Notes: generated by a model not told the origin, from the letters alone. Counted from the stretch's first letter, positions 51,536 through 61,056 are shown. The stretch is DNA of 64,000 bases from Ilyobacter polytropus DSM 2926 (GCF_000165505.1 NC_014632.1:496001-560000), one strand, 5' to 3'. Numbers and translations are program-made.

Positions 51536-51749
51536 TTTTGAATTTTCAAGTCGCAGGGCTTATACAGGAAAGAACCTGCACTAAGCCGTCCTACAGAATA
51601 AGTTCCGCAGGGAACCGAGGACTGTAACTTACAAAGGCGATAAAAGAAATATCTACTTCCTAGACATTTGAAAATTCTTGAACTTTTGGTTATGCCCTGA
51701 CCGAAGGGAGGAAATGCCCTTGGGGTGCTTTTCATCAAGGAAAAGTAAC
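51536..51749. repeat. Structured intergenic repeat element, copy 2 (partial)
   Basis: Positions 51536-51692 match 21912-22068 over the same 157 bases with about four differences and no gaps. After that, about 35 unrelated bases (51693-51729) interrupt before the end sequence CTTTTCATCAAGGAAAAGTAAC, which is the inverse of the left end of copy 1. The left half of the element is missing. The reading frame found here on the reverse strand is part of the repeat and not a gene. Confidence 0.8.
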
Positions 51750-51909
51750 GAATCCCAATAAATTTAATACTTTAACCTGAAATAAAAGGGTAACTTGTTT
51801 ATTTTAGGTTATCTTCTTTTCTTTGAACTTAGAGGATAGAATCTTATATTTTGAAAAGAAATTTTAATTAAGATAAAGCTACTCTTTTGTAAAGAGTATA
51901 ATAATTTAG

Positions 51910-51938
51910 TTGAAAAATAAAAAATTAAGTGTTATATT
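51910..51938 (+). promoter_or_regulatory. Promoter of the TetR-family gene
   Basis: TTGAAA (51910-51915), 17 bases, TATATT (51933-51938). Confidence 0.5.
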
Positions 51939-51968
51939 ATAGGTGTAATTTTATTTTGGGAGGTTGGA

Positions 51969-52562
51969 ATGCCAAAAAAAGCAATTTTCACTAAAGATCA
52001 TATATTAAATAAAGCCTTTGAAATGCTAGAAAAAAAAGGCCTTGAAGAGATAACAGCCAGAAATCTGGCAAAGGCTCTTAAATCCTCGCCTGCACCTATA
52101 TATGGTTTTTTTAAATCTATGGACGACTTAAAGAAAGAACTAATAGAGAGGTCTAAGAGTGTTTTCATGGAGTATGTAAAAAATCAAAATACCGAACTTC
52201 CATTGTTGAATATAGGGATGGGGATAGTTACCTTTGCAAGGGAGGAGAAACAGCTCTTCAGATCTATATTTCTGAGAGAAAAATCTTATCAGGGTCTGAT
52301 ACAGGAATTTAAAGAACTTGTAGAGGAAGAAATAACAGCTGATAACAGATTTATGGGACTTCCTAAAGAGGTAAAAGAGACATTGTTTTTAGACTGTTGG
52401 ACTTATGCCCACGGGATGGCGACCCTCACATGTACAGGATATTTTGAGAACCCTTCAGATGAGTTTATAAAAGATAGGCTCATGCAAAGTGCAGCTGGTA
52501 TTATATACAGAAGGCTAGAAGAGGCACCGGAACTGGAAAATTTTTTTAAGGATCAGGGATAA
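51969..52562 (+). CDS. TetR-family transcriptional regulator
   Basis: This 197-residue protein has the N-terminal TetR helix-turn-helix (FTKDHILNKAFEMLEKKGLEEITARNLAKALKSSPAPIYGFFKSMDDL) and a helical ligand-binding region with a TetR C-terminal-like DCWTYAHGMATL stretch. Ligand and targets are unknown; the FadL-like porin upstream is a possible target. ATG 51969 with GGGAGG. Confidence 0.9.
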   Translation: MPKKAIFTKDHILNKAFEMLEKKGLEEITARNLAKALKSSPAPIYGFFKSMDDLKKELIERSKSVFMEYVKNQNTELPLLNIGMGIVTFAREEKQLFRSIFLREKSYQGLIQEFKELVEEEITADNRFMGLPKEVKETLFLDCWTYAHGMATLTCTGYFENPSDEFIKDRLMQSAAGIIYRRLEEAPELENFFKDQG

Positions 52563-52577
52563 CCTGGTTCTTTTTTT
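52548..52577 (+). terminator. Terminator of the TetR-family gene
   Basis: GGATCAGG (52550-52557) pairs with CCTGGTTC (52563-52570), followed by T7. Confidence 0.7.
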
Positions 52578-52632
52578 GTTTTTTAGATAGTAAAAAAAGG
52601 CCTTTTAAAAGACCCTTTAGAAAATATCTTTA

Positions 52633-55212
52633 TCAAAAAAATGCGAGAATATCTTTTGTTGAGAAAATTTCAGTGTAATTTTTTATGTTTTTTAGTATTT
52701 CTATTTTTTCCTTATAAGGTAGTTTTTTTGTATAGAATATTTTCTGTATATCATATAATTTTACCAGTTGAGATTCAGGTAAAATTTTGATATTTTGAGG
52801 CAGTGAATAGCTGTCCTTTATCTTATGGAATCCTTCTATAGATATATCTGTATGAGAAATTACAAGTATATTTTCACGAAGAGTTTTCATCTCATTTCCA
52901 GGGGTTGTATTCATAAAAATATAATAATCATACCCCTCTAGATATTTTTCAGAAACCTGAGTATAATTTTTTAATTTCTCTGGAATATTTCCCTGTGTAA
53001 CAAGAAGGAGTTTTTTTCCAGAAATAAAATTATAAATACCGATGGTTTCAATAACAGCCCCTATACCCCGTCCTGGGTCTGTTATTGCGAGGGTTCTCTT
53101 ACCCTCCTTAAAAACTGATGAGAGTATTTTTTTCTGTATTGAGTTATAATTTAACTCTCCAAGAATAAATTTTTTGATTTCCTTAAATATCTCATTTTTC
53201 TTATATGCAAGGGTTGAAAAAGAATAATCTCTTTTTATATTGAGATGTATGTTGTAGTTTTCAGGTTTTTTAACAACTTTCTTGATTTCAGTGATAAAAT
53301 TAAAGTTATAAGAATATTTCAGTCTTTTTAAAACTGCTGCAGTCTGATAATCTATGAATCCAGCAACCCTTCTTTCTTGTATAAGTTCTACACCATCAGA
53401 AAAACTTAAATAAACATCCTTGTCCGACGGCTCTCTTCTGCTGTAGATAACTGCCTCCATGGGAAAAACCGTATCATAAATTGCTATACTTTCTTTGAGA
53501 TAGTTTCTCTCGTTTTGTGAGGGATTAAGGTCCTCTATGTATATCTTATTCATATATCTGTCCTTGAATATCTCTTGTTTCAGCTTGAATGCCACGTCAA
53601 TCTCCCTCATATGAGCTATCTCCTGAAAATTATGACCGCTGCTGAACCAGACACAGTTTTTGATCTCATTTCCATCTTTTAATATGGTGAACATCATGTG
53701 GTTTTTATCTTTACCTATCATTCTCAGGTCTTTGAAAAGGCAGTTTTTTATGGAAAATATGGGAGTGGGGTTTCCGAAACCAAAGGGTTCTAAAAGTCTG
53801 AGTTTATCCAAAAATTCGTAGGAGATCTTATGAAAAAGAATCTCTTTTTCTATTTTTACAGGCTTTTGAAAATCACTTTCATCTAATATAGAACCTGCAT
53901 AACTGTTTATCCTGTCACTAAATTCTTGGATTTTATCTGCAGGTATTGAAAAACCTGCTGCCCCGTCGTGACCTCCGTATTTTAAAAATATATCAGGCAT
54001 GGTGTTCAAGGCATCAATCATACTGAAGTTATCTATACTCCTGCAAGATGCAACAGCTATATTTTCTTTTTCCTTTATCTCCATTATTATTGTAGGTTTG
54101 TAGTATTTGTCCACTATCTTTGATGCTACTATCCCGATTACTCCGTGGTGAAAATCTTTGCTGGCAACTACTATTACGTTTTTCATATCCAGGGATTCTT
54201 CAGATATATTTTTTTCCACAAGATCTAAAATTTCACTCTGAATCTCTTTCCTTTCATTGTTTTTTCCCATGAGGTTCTGAGATATCTCTCGGGATTCCTT
54301 TTTAGAGTCAGAAACAAAGAGTTCGACCCCGATTTTGGCGTCTTCAAGTCTTCCTGCAGCATTAAACACAGGGGCAATGACAAATCCCACATCATATGTA
54401 TTGAAAACTTTTGTTTCATATTCTGGGTAGAGAAAACCAAGAAGAGTCCGAAGTCCCAGATGTTTTGTATTTTCCAAAAGTTTCAGTCCGAATTTTGAAA
54501 AAATCCTGTTCTCCTCAACAAGGGGAACTATATCGGCAATTGTACCAATGGCAACAATATCAAGGTACTGGTGCATTTTTTCCCCTATACCCATCTTCCT
54601 GTAAATGGCATATAAGAACATAAAGGCAGTCCCCACCCCTGCTAAAAATTTAAAGGGGTAGACATTGTCTTCTCTTTTGGGATTGATAACTGCATAGGCA
54701 GAAGGCAAGGCGTTGTTTATCTCATGATGGTCGGTGATTATGACATTTAGCCCTATTTTGTTGGCATGCTCTATCTCTTCTATAGATGAGATTCCGCAGT
54801 CTACAGTTATTATTACATCTCCCCCTTCATTTTTTATATATGAAAGAGCCTCTTTATTGAGTCCGTATCCCTCGTCTCTTAAGGGGATATAATATCTCAC
54901 ATTGAGCCCTATATCTCTAAGGGCCATAAAACACATAGAAGTAGAGGTGATGCCGTCTACATCATAATCTCCGTAGATCCATATCTCTTCTTGTTTTTCC
55001 TTGGCTTTTAAAATCCTGTTCACAGCCAGATCCATATCTGCTAGGGTCATAGGGTCTCTAATATCCTCTATAGAAGAGTAAAGAAATCTGTTTATCTCCT
55101 TTTCATCTTTTATACCTCTGTTATAGAGGATGTTCAGTATATCTCTGTCTATGGGAAGGGAGCTATTTTCATGAAGATAGTCCCCTTTGTATATCCATTT
55201 TGTATTATTCAT
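52633..55212 (-). CDS. recJ: Single-stranded-DNA-specific exonuclease RecJ
   Basis: This 859-residue protein degrades single-stranded DNA 5' to 3' in recombination and repair. The DHH phosphoesterase motifs are visible: IYGDYDVDGITST (motif I), VDCGIS, TDHHE (motif III), the DHHA1 part with KYGGHDGAAGFS and the OB-fold region. It is longer than E. coli RecJ by about 280 residues; the extra C-terminal part (from about 600) includes a P-loop-free helicase-like stretch of unknown function, as in the long RecJ proteins of Firmicutes. It is transcribed alone on the reverse strand. Confidence 0.93.
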   Translation of the reverse strand: MNNTKWIYKGDYLHENSSLPIDRDILNILYNRGIKDEKEINRFLYSSIEDIRDPMTLADMDLAVNRILKAKEKQEEIWIYGDYDVDGITSTSMCFMALRDIGLNVRYYIPLRDEGYGLNKEALSYIKNEGGDVIITVDCGISSIEEIEHANKIGLNVIITDHHEINNALPSAYAVINPKREDNVYPFKFLAGVGTAFMFLYAIYRKMGIGEKMHQYLDIVAIGTIADIVPLVEENRIFSKFGLKLLENTKHLGLRTLLGFLYPEYETKVFNTYDVGFVIAPVFNAAGRLEDAKIGVELFVSDSKKESREISQNLMGKNNERKEIQSEILDLVEKNISEESLDMKNVIVVASKDFHHGVIGIVASKIVDKYYKPTIIMEIKEKENIAVASCRSIDNFSMIDALNTMPDIFLKYGGHDGAAGFSIPADKIQEFSDRINSYAGSILDESDFQKPVKIEKEILFHKISYEFLDKLRLLEPFGFGNPTPIFSIKNCLFKDLRMIGKDKNHMMFTILKDGNEIKNCVWFSSGHNFQEIAHMREIDVAFKLKQEIFKDRYMNKIYIEDLNPSQNERNYLKESIAIYDTVFPMEAVIYSRREPSDKDVYLSFSDGVELIQERRVAGFIDYQTAAVLKRLKYSYNFNFITEIKKVVKKPENYNIHLNIKRDYSFSTLAYKKNEIFKEIKKFILGELNYNSIQKKILSSVFKEGKRTLAITDPGRGIGAVIETIGIYNFISGKKLLLVTQGNIPEKLKNYTQVSEKYLEGYDYYIFMNTTPGNEMKTLRENILVISHTDISIEGFHKIKDSYSLPQNIKILPESQLVKLYDIQKIFYTKKLPYKEKIEILKNIKNYTEIFSTKDILAFF

Positions 55213-55520
55213 CGTCTTATCTTCCCCTTTATAAAATAATCAGTTTAAACTTTTCATTTGTTTATTCAGTTAATTTAACAGTCAAATAAATTATATCATA
55301 GGAATTATCATAAATCATAATTTAACCTAAGCTGATGTTCTATTTTAAATTATAGTTTAGTTGATATCTCTGCTTTTTATTGATTTTAATTCGTGGAAAA
55401 ATATTTTGACTCTGATATTCTTATGAATTTCACTATCTTTTATAATGTAAGGCAATTAAAAAACAGGAGGATAAATTTAAATAAAAGAGAATATATAAGA
55501 AAAGAGCAGGAGGTCCAATA
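55213..55520. other. Divergent intergenic region between recJ and the AMMECR1 gene
   Basis: A TATAAT at 55441-55446 is the best -10 box for the AmmeMemoRadiSam operon, with a weak -35. AGGAGG occurs twice (55466 and 55509); only the second is followed by a start codon. Nothing else is recognised. Confidence 0.4.
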
Positions 55521-56033
55521 ATGTACAAAACCAAAAGCATATATACACAAGTTGCGTTAAGTAGTATCATGGAAAATTTTGCAAAAGAAGAAAAAATATT
55601 ATCAATACCTGATGAGCTCAAAGTAAAGGCCGCATGTTTTGTGACTCTTCATAAAATAAATGGTGAATTGAGGGGATGTATCGGAACCTTAGAGCCATTT
55701 CGTGAGAACCTTTATGAAGAGATATGGGGAAATGCAAAATCAGCAGCCTATGATGATCCTAGATTTCCACCCCTAAGAGAATATGAGCTAGAAGAGATAG
55801 AGATTTCTGTAGATGTGTTGGAAAAAGCTGAAAAAATAGACAAAATAGAAAAACTCGATCCCAAAATATACGGAGTCATAGTATCTAGCAGAGGACGAAG
55901 AGGTGTGCTACTCCCAGATATAGAGGGGGTAGACAGCCCAGAAAAACAAGTCTCTATAGCCAGGGAAAAGGGAGGGATACTACCTGGTGAAAATGCTGAT
56001 ATTTACAGATTTCAGGTAAAGAGATATCACTAG
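55521..56033 (+). CDS. AMMECR1-domain protein (AmmeMemoRadiSam system protein A)
   Basis: This 170-residue protein carries the AMMECR1 core: ACFVTLHKINGELRGCIGTLEP, YDDPRFPPL and ISVDVLEKAEKI. AMMECR1 proteins are conserved from archaea to humans without an assigned enzyme activity. In bacteria the gene often travels with a radical SAM and a Memo-family gene, as here, in a trio called AmmeMemoRadiSam. ATG 55521 with GCAGGAGG. It is the first gene of the operon, 11 bases before the radical SAM gene. Confidence 0.92.
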   Translation: MYKTKSIYTQVALSSIMENFAKEEKILSIPDELKVKAACFVTLHKINGELRGCIGTLEPFRENLYEEIWGNAKSAAYDDPRFPPLREYELEEIEISVDVLEKAEKIDKIEKLDPKIYGVIVSSRGRRGVLLPDIEGVDSPEKQVSIAREKGGILPGENADIYRFQVKRYH

Positions 56034-56044
56034 GAGGAAAAAAT

Positions 56045-57058
56045 ATGAAAAAAGCACTTTTTTATAATTCAGAGGGAGAAAATATACGCTGTTTTCTCTG
56101 CCCCCACAACTGCCTTATAGGTGAAGGAAATTATGGGATATGCAATATGAGAAAGAATATAGAGGGGGAGCTTTATACCATGAATTACGGTATATCGTCA
56201 GCTGTGAGCCTAGACCCTGTAGAGAAAAAACCCATGTACCATTTTTATCCGGGATCAAAAGTTCTTTCTGTAGGAAGTATAGGATGCAACCTAAAATGTA
56301 AATATTGTCAGAACTACACCATAGCCCAGGGAAAGTTTGAAGAGTTTGAAGGATATACAGAGGGACTCTCCCCTGAAGGGATAGCAGGAGAGGCAGTGAG
56401 GCTGAAAGAAAATGGAAATATAGGGGTTGCCTATACGTATAATGAACCTATTATATGGTATGAGTTTATGTATGATATATCAAAAGTTATAAAGTCCAGG
56501 GGAATGAAAAATATAATGGTTTCCAACGGATTTATAAATCCAGAACCTTTAGAAAAACTCCTTGAAACAATAGATGCCTTTAGTATAGATTTAAAGGGTT
56601 TCACAGATGAATTTTATAAAAAAATAACAGGCAGCAGACTAGAGCCTGTGAAAAGGACTCTAGAAACAATAGCGGCATCAGACAGACATTTAGAGGTTGA
56701 ATACCTTGTTATACCTGGTCATAATGATGATAAAAAGAAGTTTTCAGAGATGCTAGACTGGTATGAAAAATCCCTTGGAAAAGATGTTCCCCTTCATATA
56801 AACCGATATTTCCCCATGTATAAGATGACAGAACCTGCCACTCCTATGAAAACCTTAAAAGAATTATATGAGATGGCTAAGAATAAGCTAGATTATGTCT
56901 ATCTGGGAAATACAGAGAGTGACCTAGGAAGTGACACTTATTGTCCTAACTGCGGCAGCCTAATTGTGAAAAGGTCGGGATATTTTTCAGAAGATTTGGG
57001 ATCAAAAAATGGGAAATGTAAAAAATGTGGTTTAAAGATAAGAGGTGAAGGGTTATGA
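56045..57058 (+). CDS. Radical SAM enzyme of the AmmeMemoRadiSam system
   Basis: This 337-residue protein has the SAM-cluster motif C81, C85, C88 (CNLKCKYCQN), in a PflA-like frame. The N-terminal CFLCPHNCLIGEGNYGIC gives four more Cys (16, 19, 23, 33) and the C-terminus ends in a zinc-ribbon-like pair (CPNC ... CKKC). The reaction is unknown; the family is expected to modify a protein or small substrate by a radical mechanism. It overlaps the Memo-family start by four bases, so the two are translationally coupled. Confidence 0.92.
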   Translation: MKKALFYNSEGENIRCFLCPHNCLIGEGNYGICNMRKNIEGELYTMNYGISSAVSLDPVEKKPMYHFYPGSKVLSVGSIGCNLKCKYCQNYTIAQGKFEEFEGYTEGLSPEGIAGEAVRLKENGNIGVAYTYNEPIIWYEFMYDISKVIKSRGMKNIMVSNGFINPEPLEKLLETIDAFSIDLKGFTDEFYKKITGSRLEPVKRTLETIAASDRHLEVEYLVIPGHNDDKKKFSEMLDWYEKSLGKDVPLHINRYFPMYKMTEPATPMKTLKELYEMAKNKLDYVYLGNTESDLGSDTYCPNCGSLIVKRSGYFSEDLGSKNGKCKKCGLKIRGEGL

Positions 57059-57888
57059 CAGTTAGAAAATGCGGTGTAGCAGGAAGTTTCTATCCAAATT
57101 CTCCAGAGGAGATAAAAGAGATATTTGAGGAGGCCCTCCAAAAAGAAAGTGACAATATAAAAACAGAACTTAAAAATAAAAATATAATAGGAGGTGTAAG
57201 CCCTCATGCTGGCTATGTTTACTGTGTCAGAGAGGCGGTGCATCTTTTTGAGATACTGAGAGAAAAGGGTGAAAAATATGATACGGTGGTATTGGTGAAT
57301 CCCAATCACACAGGTTACGGAGAAGCAGTCTCGATAGATTCCAATAAGGCTTGGGAGACACCCTTTGGTAGTATAGAGTTGGATAGTGAGTTTGGAGACG
57401 AGCTTTCTTTCCCAGTAGAGCCAATGGCACAGAGGTTTGAGCATTCAGGGGAGGTTATGCTTCCTTATCTATATTATTTTATTAAAAAAGGCTTTAAAAT
57501 ACTTCCAATATGCATGATGAGGCAGGATCTCAAAACAGCAAAAAATATAGCAGAAAAGATAAAAAATGCCTCAGAAAAGCTAAACAGAAAGATATTAATT
57601 CTCATATCTTCAGATTTTACACATTTTCACTCTTCTGAAGAGGGAGCAAAATTAGACAGCTATGCAATAGAATCATTGCTCAAGATGGATTCTGGTGAAT
57701 TTCAGGATAGGATACTAGAAAAAGATATATCCATATGCGGAATGGGTCCTATAATGGTACTTTTGGAGTACAGTAAGATGATTCTTAAAAATCCAAAACT
57801 GGAGATACTAAAGAGAGGACATTCAGGAGAAGTCTATCCTTCTGATGAGGTTGTAGACTATGTATCGATACTTGTTTATGAAGAATAA
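57055..57888 (+). CDS. Memo-family protein (AmmeMemoRadiSam system protein B)
   Basis: This 277-residue protein matches Memo/MEMO1: AGSFYPNSPEEI, GGVSPHAGYVYC, LVNPNHTGYGE and SSDFTHFH, with conserved histidines. Bacterial Memo proteins resemble class III extradiol dioxygenases in fold; their substrate is unknown. ATG 57055 overlaps the previous stop (ATGA). Confidence 0.92.
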   Translation: MTVRKCGVAGSFYPNSPEEIKEIFEEALQKESDNIKTELKNKNIIGGVSPHAGYVYCVREAVHLFEILREKGEKYDTVVLVNPNHTGYGEAVSIDSNKAWETPFGSIELDSEFGDELSFPVEPMAQRFEHSGEVMLPYLYYFIKKGFKILPICMMRQDLKTAKNIAEKIKNASEKLNRKILILISSDFTHFHSSEEGAKLDSYAIESLLKMDSGEFQDRILEKDISICGMGPIMVLLEYSKMILKNPKLEILKRGHSGEVYPSDEVVDYVSILVYEE

Positions 57889-57889
57889 A

Positions 57890-57921
57890 TAAACCCCTAC
57901 AGTTTATCTGTGGGGGTTATT
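57890..57921. terminator. Bidirectional terminator after the Memo gene
   Basis: ACCCCTACAG pairs with CTGTGGGGGT around TTTAT, with A/T flanks on both sides; it serves the Memo gene and the convergent pilin-like gene. Confidence 0.75.
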
Positions 57922-57931
57922 TTTATGAAAA

Positions 57932-58549
57932 TTAGTTGAAGTTATCTTCTTCCCACATGCTTTCATCTTTCATATCATCTGGAAATGACATGCTATCACT
58001 TAGAGGCTTATATACAATAACTCTAGGAATAATATATGAGGAGGAAACAATATCTATCCTGCAGAAGGGAGAGCTGTCGCTTTTTTGAACCAGTATAGAG
58101 GGGTGATATTTACTGTAAAATCCGTTTTTCAGAAGAGTTCCGTCATTATCGTAAGTTTCAGTTAGGGTTCCGTCATCTGCAATTTTAAAAACAACATTGT
58201 CAGAAGTTACTAACTCAGTTGTCTCACCCTTAGAGGAGTCTCCCATTTCATCATCGTCTGTTTTTGTTACTGCGAAAAAAGAATAAGAATAATTTTGAGG
58301 TAATTCTATCTCATTGCTTCCCTCCTTTATATATTTAGAAGATAAGTTTATCTCTATCTCTTTCTCATCTCCGTCTTCAAAGGCTTTGTTAGTCTCTGTA
58401 AAGATAATTTTAGGAATAAAAGTAGCTATCTTTTGATAATCATTTCTTTCAATGGCTTTTTTTATAGATAAACCTGCTATACCCAGTACCACAAGGGTAA
58501 TAGCAATTACTACAACAAGTTCGATCAAGCTAAATCCATTTTTTTTCAT
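57932..58549 (-). CDS. Prepilin-like protein (GspH/minor pilin type)
   Basis: This 205-residue protein has a type IV prepilin leader: KKNG followed by FSLIELVVVIAITLVVL, with glutamate at mature position 5, so it should be cut by prepilin peptidase and methylated. The C-terminal globular part is acidic and rich in beta-strand-like segments. It is divergent from three further pseudopilin genes. It may be a minor pilin of a type IV pilus or type II secretion system; no assembly ATPase or secretin lies in the window. Confidence 0.82.
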   Translation of the reverse strand: MKKNGFSLIELVVVIAITLVVLGIAGLSIKKAIERNDYQKIATFIPKIIFTETNKAFEDGDEKEIEINLSSKYIKEGSNEIELPQNYSYSFFAVTKTDDDEMGDSSKGETTELVTSDNVVFKIADDGTLTETYDNDGTLLKNGFYSKYHPSILVQKSDSSPFCRIDIVSSSYIIPRVIVYKPLSDSMSFPDDMKDESMWEEDNFN

Positions 58550-58732
58550 TCAAACACCACCGCCTGTAAATTTAGTATATTTTATAATACTACACTTCCT
58601 TGTAAAATCCCTTTTTATTAATTTGATTTTATAAAGATATGCTTTTTAACTTAAAAATTAATGTTTTTAGAAGGAAAAACCAATGCTGAAAGCAATAGCT
58701 ATTTATAAAGTTTATTTACAGGAGTGATAGAT

Positions 58733-59377
58733 ATGTCCAAGAAAAAGGGAACTATTATGCTAGAGGTGGTTATTGCAATTGTAATATTCCTGATAGGGAT
58801 TTTACCGATTATCGGTTTTACGGTAAAAGTTCTCGGACAAAACAGGAGAACCACAGAGATAGAGGAAGACACAAGGGTTGTAACCTCAGTAATAGATTAT
58901 ATAAAATCCATGGGATATGACTATGTATCTGACTATGTTTTGAGTGGTGTATCAACTTTGGATAAAGAATATGTGTTGGAGTACGAAGAAGCTGAAGACT
59001 CTTATGTCGTGGATACTGTGAAATCAACTTCAGATTTTGAAACAGACTTTTGGGGGGAAATATACAATGAAAAATCAGATGAGGCTGATGCATTATTTTT
59101 GTTAGAGAGCCGTGGACTTGACCTAGAAGGTGCAAAACTGAGTATTGTTATAAATAAGACAGACCTCTCCATGAATGAGAACAGTTATAAAAATCCTGTA
59201 AATAATCAAACAACGACTAATATTATAGGATATGAAGGAGTAATAGACGACAAAATCTTATACGGAAGAGTAATCTTAGAATATACTTCTACCAAAGACA
59301 ACTCAGGGGAGACAAAGGAGTATGGACAAAACTTTCTGCTGACTCCTGTAGAGAATTGGGGGCATTTATATGAATAA
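58733..59377 (+). CDS. Prepilin-like protein (GspI/PilV type)
   Basis: This 214-residue protein has the leader KKKG cut before TIMLEVVIAIVIFLIGILPIIGF, with glutamate at mature position 5. It heads an operon of three pilin-like genes and overlaps the next one by eight bases. ATG 58733 is chosen because ACAGGAGTGATAG precedes it; the GTG at 58724 lies inside that site. Globular part unrecognised. Confidence 0.8.
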   Translation: MSKKKGTIMLEVVIAIVIFLIGILPIIGFTVKVLGQNRRTTEIEEDTRVVTSVIDYIKSMGYDYVSDYVLSGVSTLDKEYVLEYEEAEDSYVVDTVKSTSDFETDFWGEIYNEKSDEADALFLLESRGLDLEGAKLSIVINKTDLSMNENSYKNPVNNQTTTNIIGYEGVIDDKILYGRVILEYTSTKDNSGETKEYGQNFLLTPVENWGHLYE

Positions 59378-60044
59378 AAGAGGATTTACAGTTATAGAGG
59401 CATTAGTGGCAGTGGCGGTTTTGGCAGTGGTCTTTCTTTTATCTTCACCTCTCATAAAAGGCTTCGGAATGGTGAGCAGACGTGTACAGATGCAGAAAAA
59501 AGTGGATCATAAATTTTCAGTTGTGACCAAGTTCATGAAGAGCAAGGTCAGAAGTGCAAAAAACAGCAGAGATCTGTCGGGATATAACGATAAATTAGGT
59601 TATGTAGGAGTGTTTAAGAAATTTAAATCAAAAGATGTAGATGATGTAGATTATTATTCAGAAGATTATTATGAAGCCAAAGATTTTTTCAAAGAATTGG
59701 AAACTGATGAAAAAAAGAGTGGCCCTATTCTTTTTCTAGAGATACCTGCTGATTCAACATCAGACTCTGTAAATTCAAAATTTGTATTTTTTATGTTTGA
59801 AAAAGATAAAATAAAGTACAGAGAATCAAAGGAGTTTACAGAGTCTGACGAAACAGATGACACCTTTACTTTTGACGGGAATGGGTGGGAGACTATTATG
59901 GATGATGTAGAAGACTGTAGTTTTAAGTACAGAGAAGGAATCGTAACATTTTTTATAGATATGGATGTAGATGAGTTTGAAGGTAAAATAAAAGACACAG
60001 TGAGAGATACTGTAATAAGCAGAATTGATATAAACAGCCTTTAA
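59370..60044 (+). CDS. Prepilin-like protein (GspJ/PilW type)
   Basis: This 224-residue protein has the leader MNKRG before FTVIEALVAVAVLAVVFLLSS, with glutamate at mature position 5. Its place as second gene, after a GspI-like and before a GspK-like protein, mirrors minor pseudopilin operons that build the tip of the pilus or pseudopilus. The acidic, aspartate-rich C-terminal region is unrecognised. Confidence 0.82.
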   Translation: MNKRGFTVIEALVAVAVLAVVFLLSSPLIKGFGMVSRRVQMQKKVDHKFSVVTKFMKSKVRSAKNSRDLSGYNDKLGYVGVFKKFKSKDVDDVDYYSEDYYEAKDFFKELETDEKKSGPILFLEIPADSTSDSVNSKFVFFMFEKDKIKYRESKEFTESDETDDTFTFDGNGWETIMDDVEDCSFKYREGIVTFFIDMDVDEFEGKIKDTVRDTVISRIDINSL

Positions 60045-60057
60045 GGGAGGGTGAGTT

Positions 60058-61035
60058 ATGAAAAACTTTATATTTTTAAAATCCGTTTTCCCTTGTAGGA
60101 GAAATAAAAGTACAAAAGGGGAAAAAAATGGATCAGCAATAATACTATCTGTGATGTGCCTTGCCTTTTTTCTAAGTATGTCTCTGAATATATATTATAC
60201 AGGTGCAAAAAAAGCAGAGTCGGCCATTGACAAAGTAACAGGAGAAAAAATCACCAACAATATAGATACTGCTTCAAGTATCGGTTATCAGGAGCTGTAT
60301 CTGGCTGAGAATTTCGTCAGAAAAGGATTTATATATGATGATGATCATCCTTCCAGTTTTGGAGATACAGACAGTTATGCAGTGCCTAATGAAGATGGTC
60401 AATCATCGTATTTTAATTACGGTACCGGTGAATACACTAGTGAATATTATGGAATTCAATTAAATAGTTTCTCGGAATATTTTGACTCACACTGGGACTA
60501 CACTCTAACAGATAGTTCAAAACAAAAGACAATGATCAGTGAAAATATAGAAGAAATAAAATATACTTATAACAAAGCAAAAGATGATAAGGTCTACAGG
60601 GTAATGGAAAGATCCTGGCAGTCTGGAGGTGTACCGGAGAAAACACAAAAATTATGGAAAAGTACAGGTTCATCTTATGATGAGGAAAAAAAGGTGAGTA
60701 TAGGAGGATACAGGCTGACACATATTATCCTCAAAGATTCAAGTGGAACTGAAAAATACAATGAGGATGTGACAACAACTACAACTCTGAAAAGTGATAT
60801 AGAGGACATACTAGCCACTGGAACGGTAGGGGATGAGTACAGTATAGAGGCTACCTTTGAAAAAACTGTTGTCCTAGCAGCTTATGAATCAGACGGAGAT
60901 GTCAAGATACCAGAGATGAGCTTTGACATAATAGTAAATGAAACTATTGATCTAAATACAGATGACGGACTTCTCCTCACAGATGTTGAATATGAAAATT
61001 CAGCGATTTCAATGGAGATAAATCAAGTTAATTAG
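60058..61035 (+). CDS. Large pseudopilin-like protein without Glu5 (GspK/PilX type)
   Basis: This 325-residue protein has a hydrophobic N-terminal segment (NGSAIILSVMCLAFFLSMSLNIYY) after a basic stretch of about 24 residues. Glycine precedes the segment, but position 5 of the mature form is leucine, not glutamate, as in GspK, which caps pseudopili. Size also matches GspK. The remainder shows no recognised domain. It is third in the operon and ends at a bidirectional terminator. Confidence 0.72.
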   Translation: MKNFIFLKSVFPCRRNKSTKGEKNGSAIILSVMCLAFFLSMSLNIYYTGAKKAESAIDKVTGEKITNNIDTASSIGYQELYLAENFVRKGFIYDDDHPSSFGDTDSYAVPNEDGQSSYFNYGTGEYTSEYYGIQLNSFSEYFDSHWDYTLTDSSKQKTMISENIEEIKYTYNKAKDDKVYRVMERSWQSGGVPEKTQKLWKSTGSSYDEEKKVSIGGYRLTHIILKDSSGTEKYNEDVTTTTTLKSDIEDILATGTVGDEYSIEATFEKTVVLAAYESDGDVKIPEMSFDIIVNETIDLNTDDGLLLTDVEYENSAISMEINQVN

Positions 61036-61056
61036 AATAATTAAATTTTAAATAAT

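Noticed and set aside
51529-51738. Reverse-strand frame of 69 codons
   Set aside because: It lies wholly inside repeat copy 2 and has no start signal.
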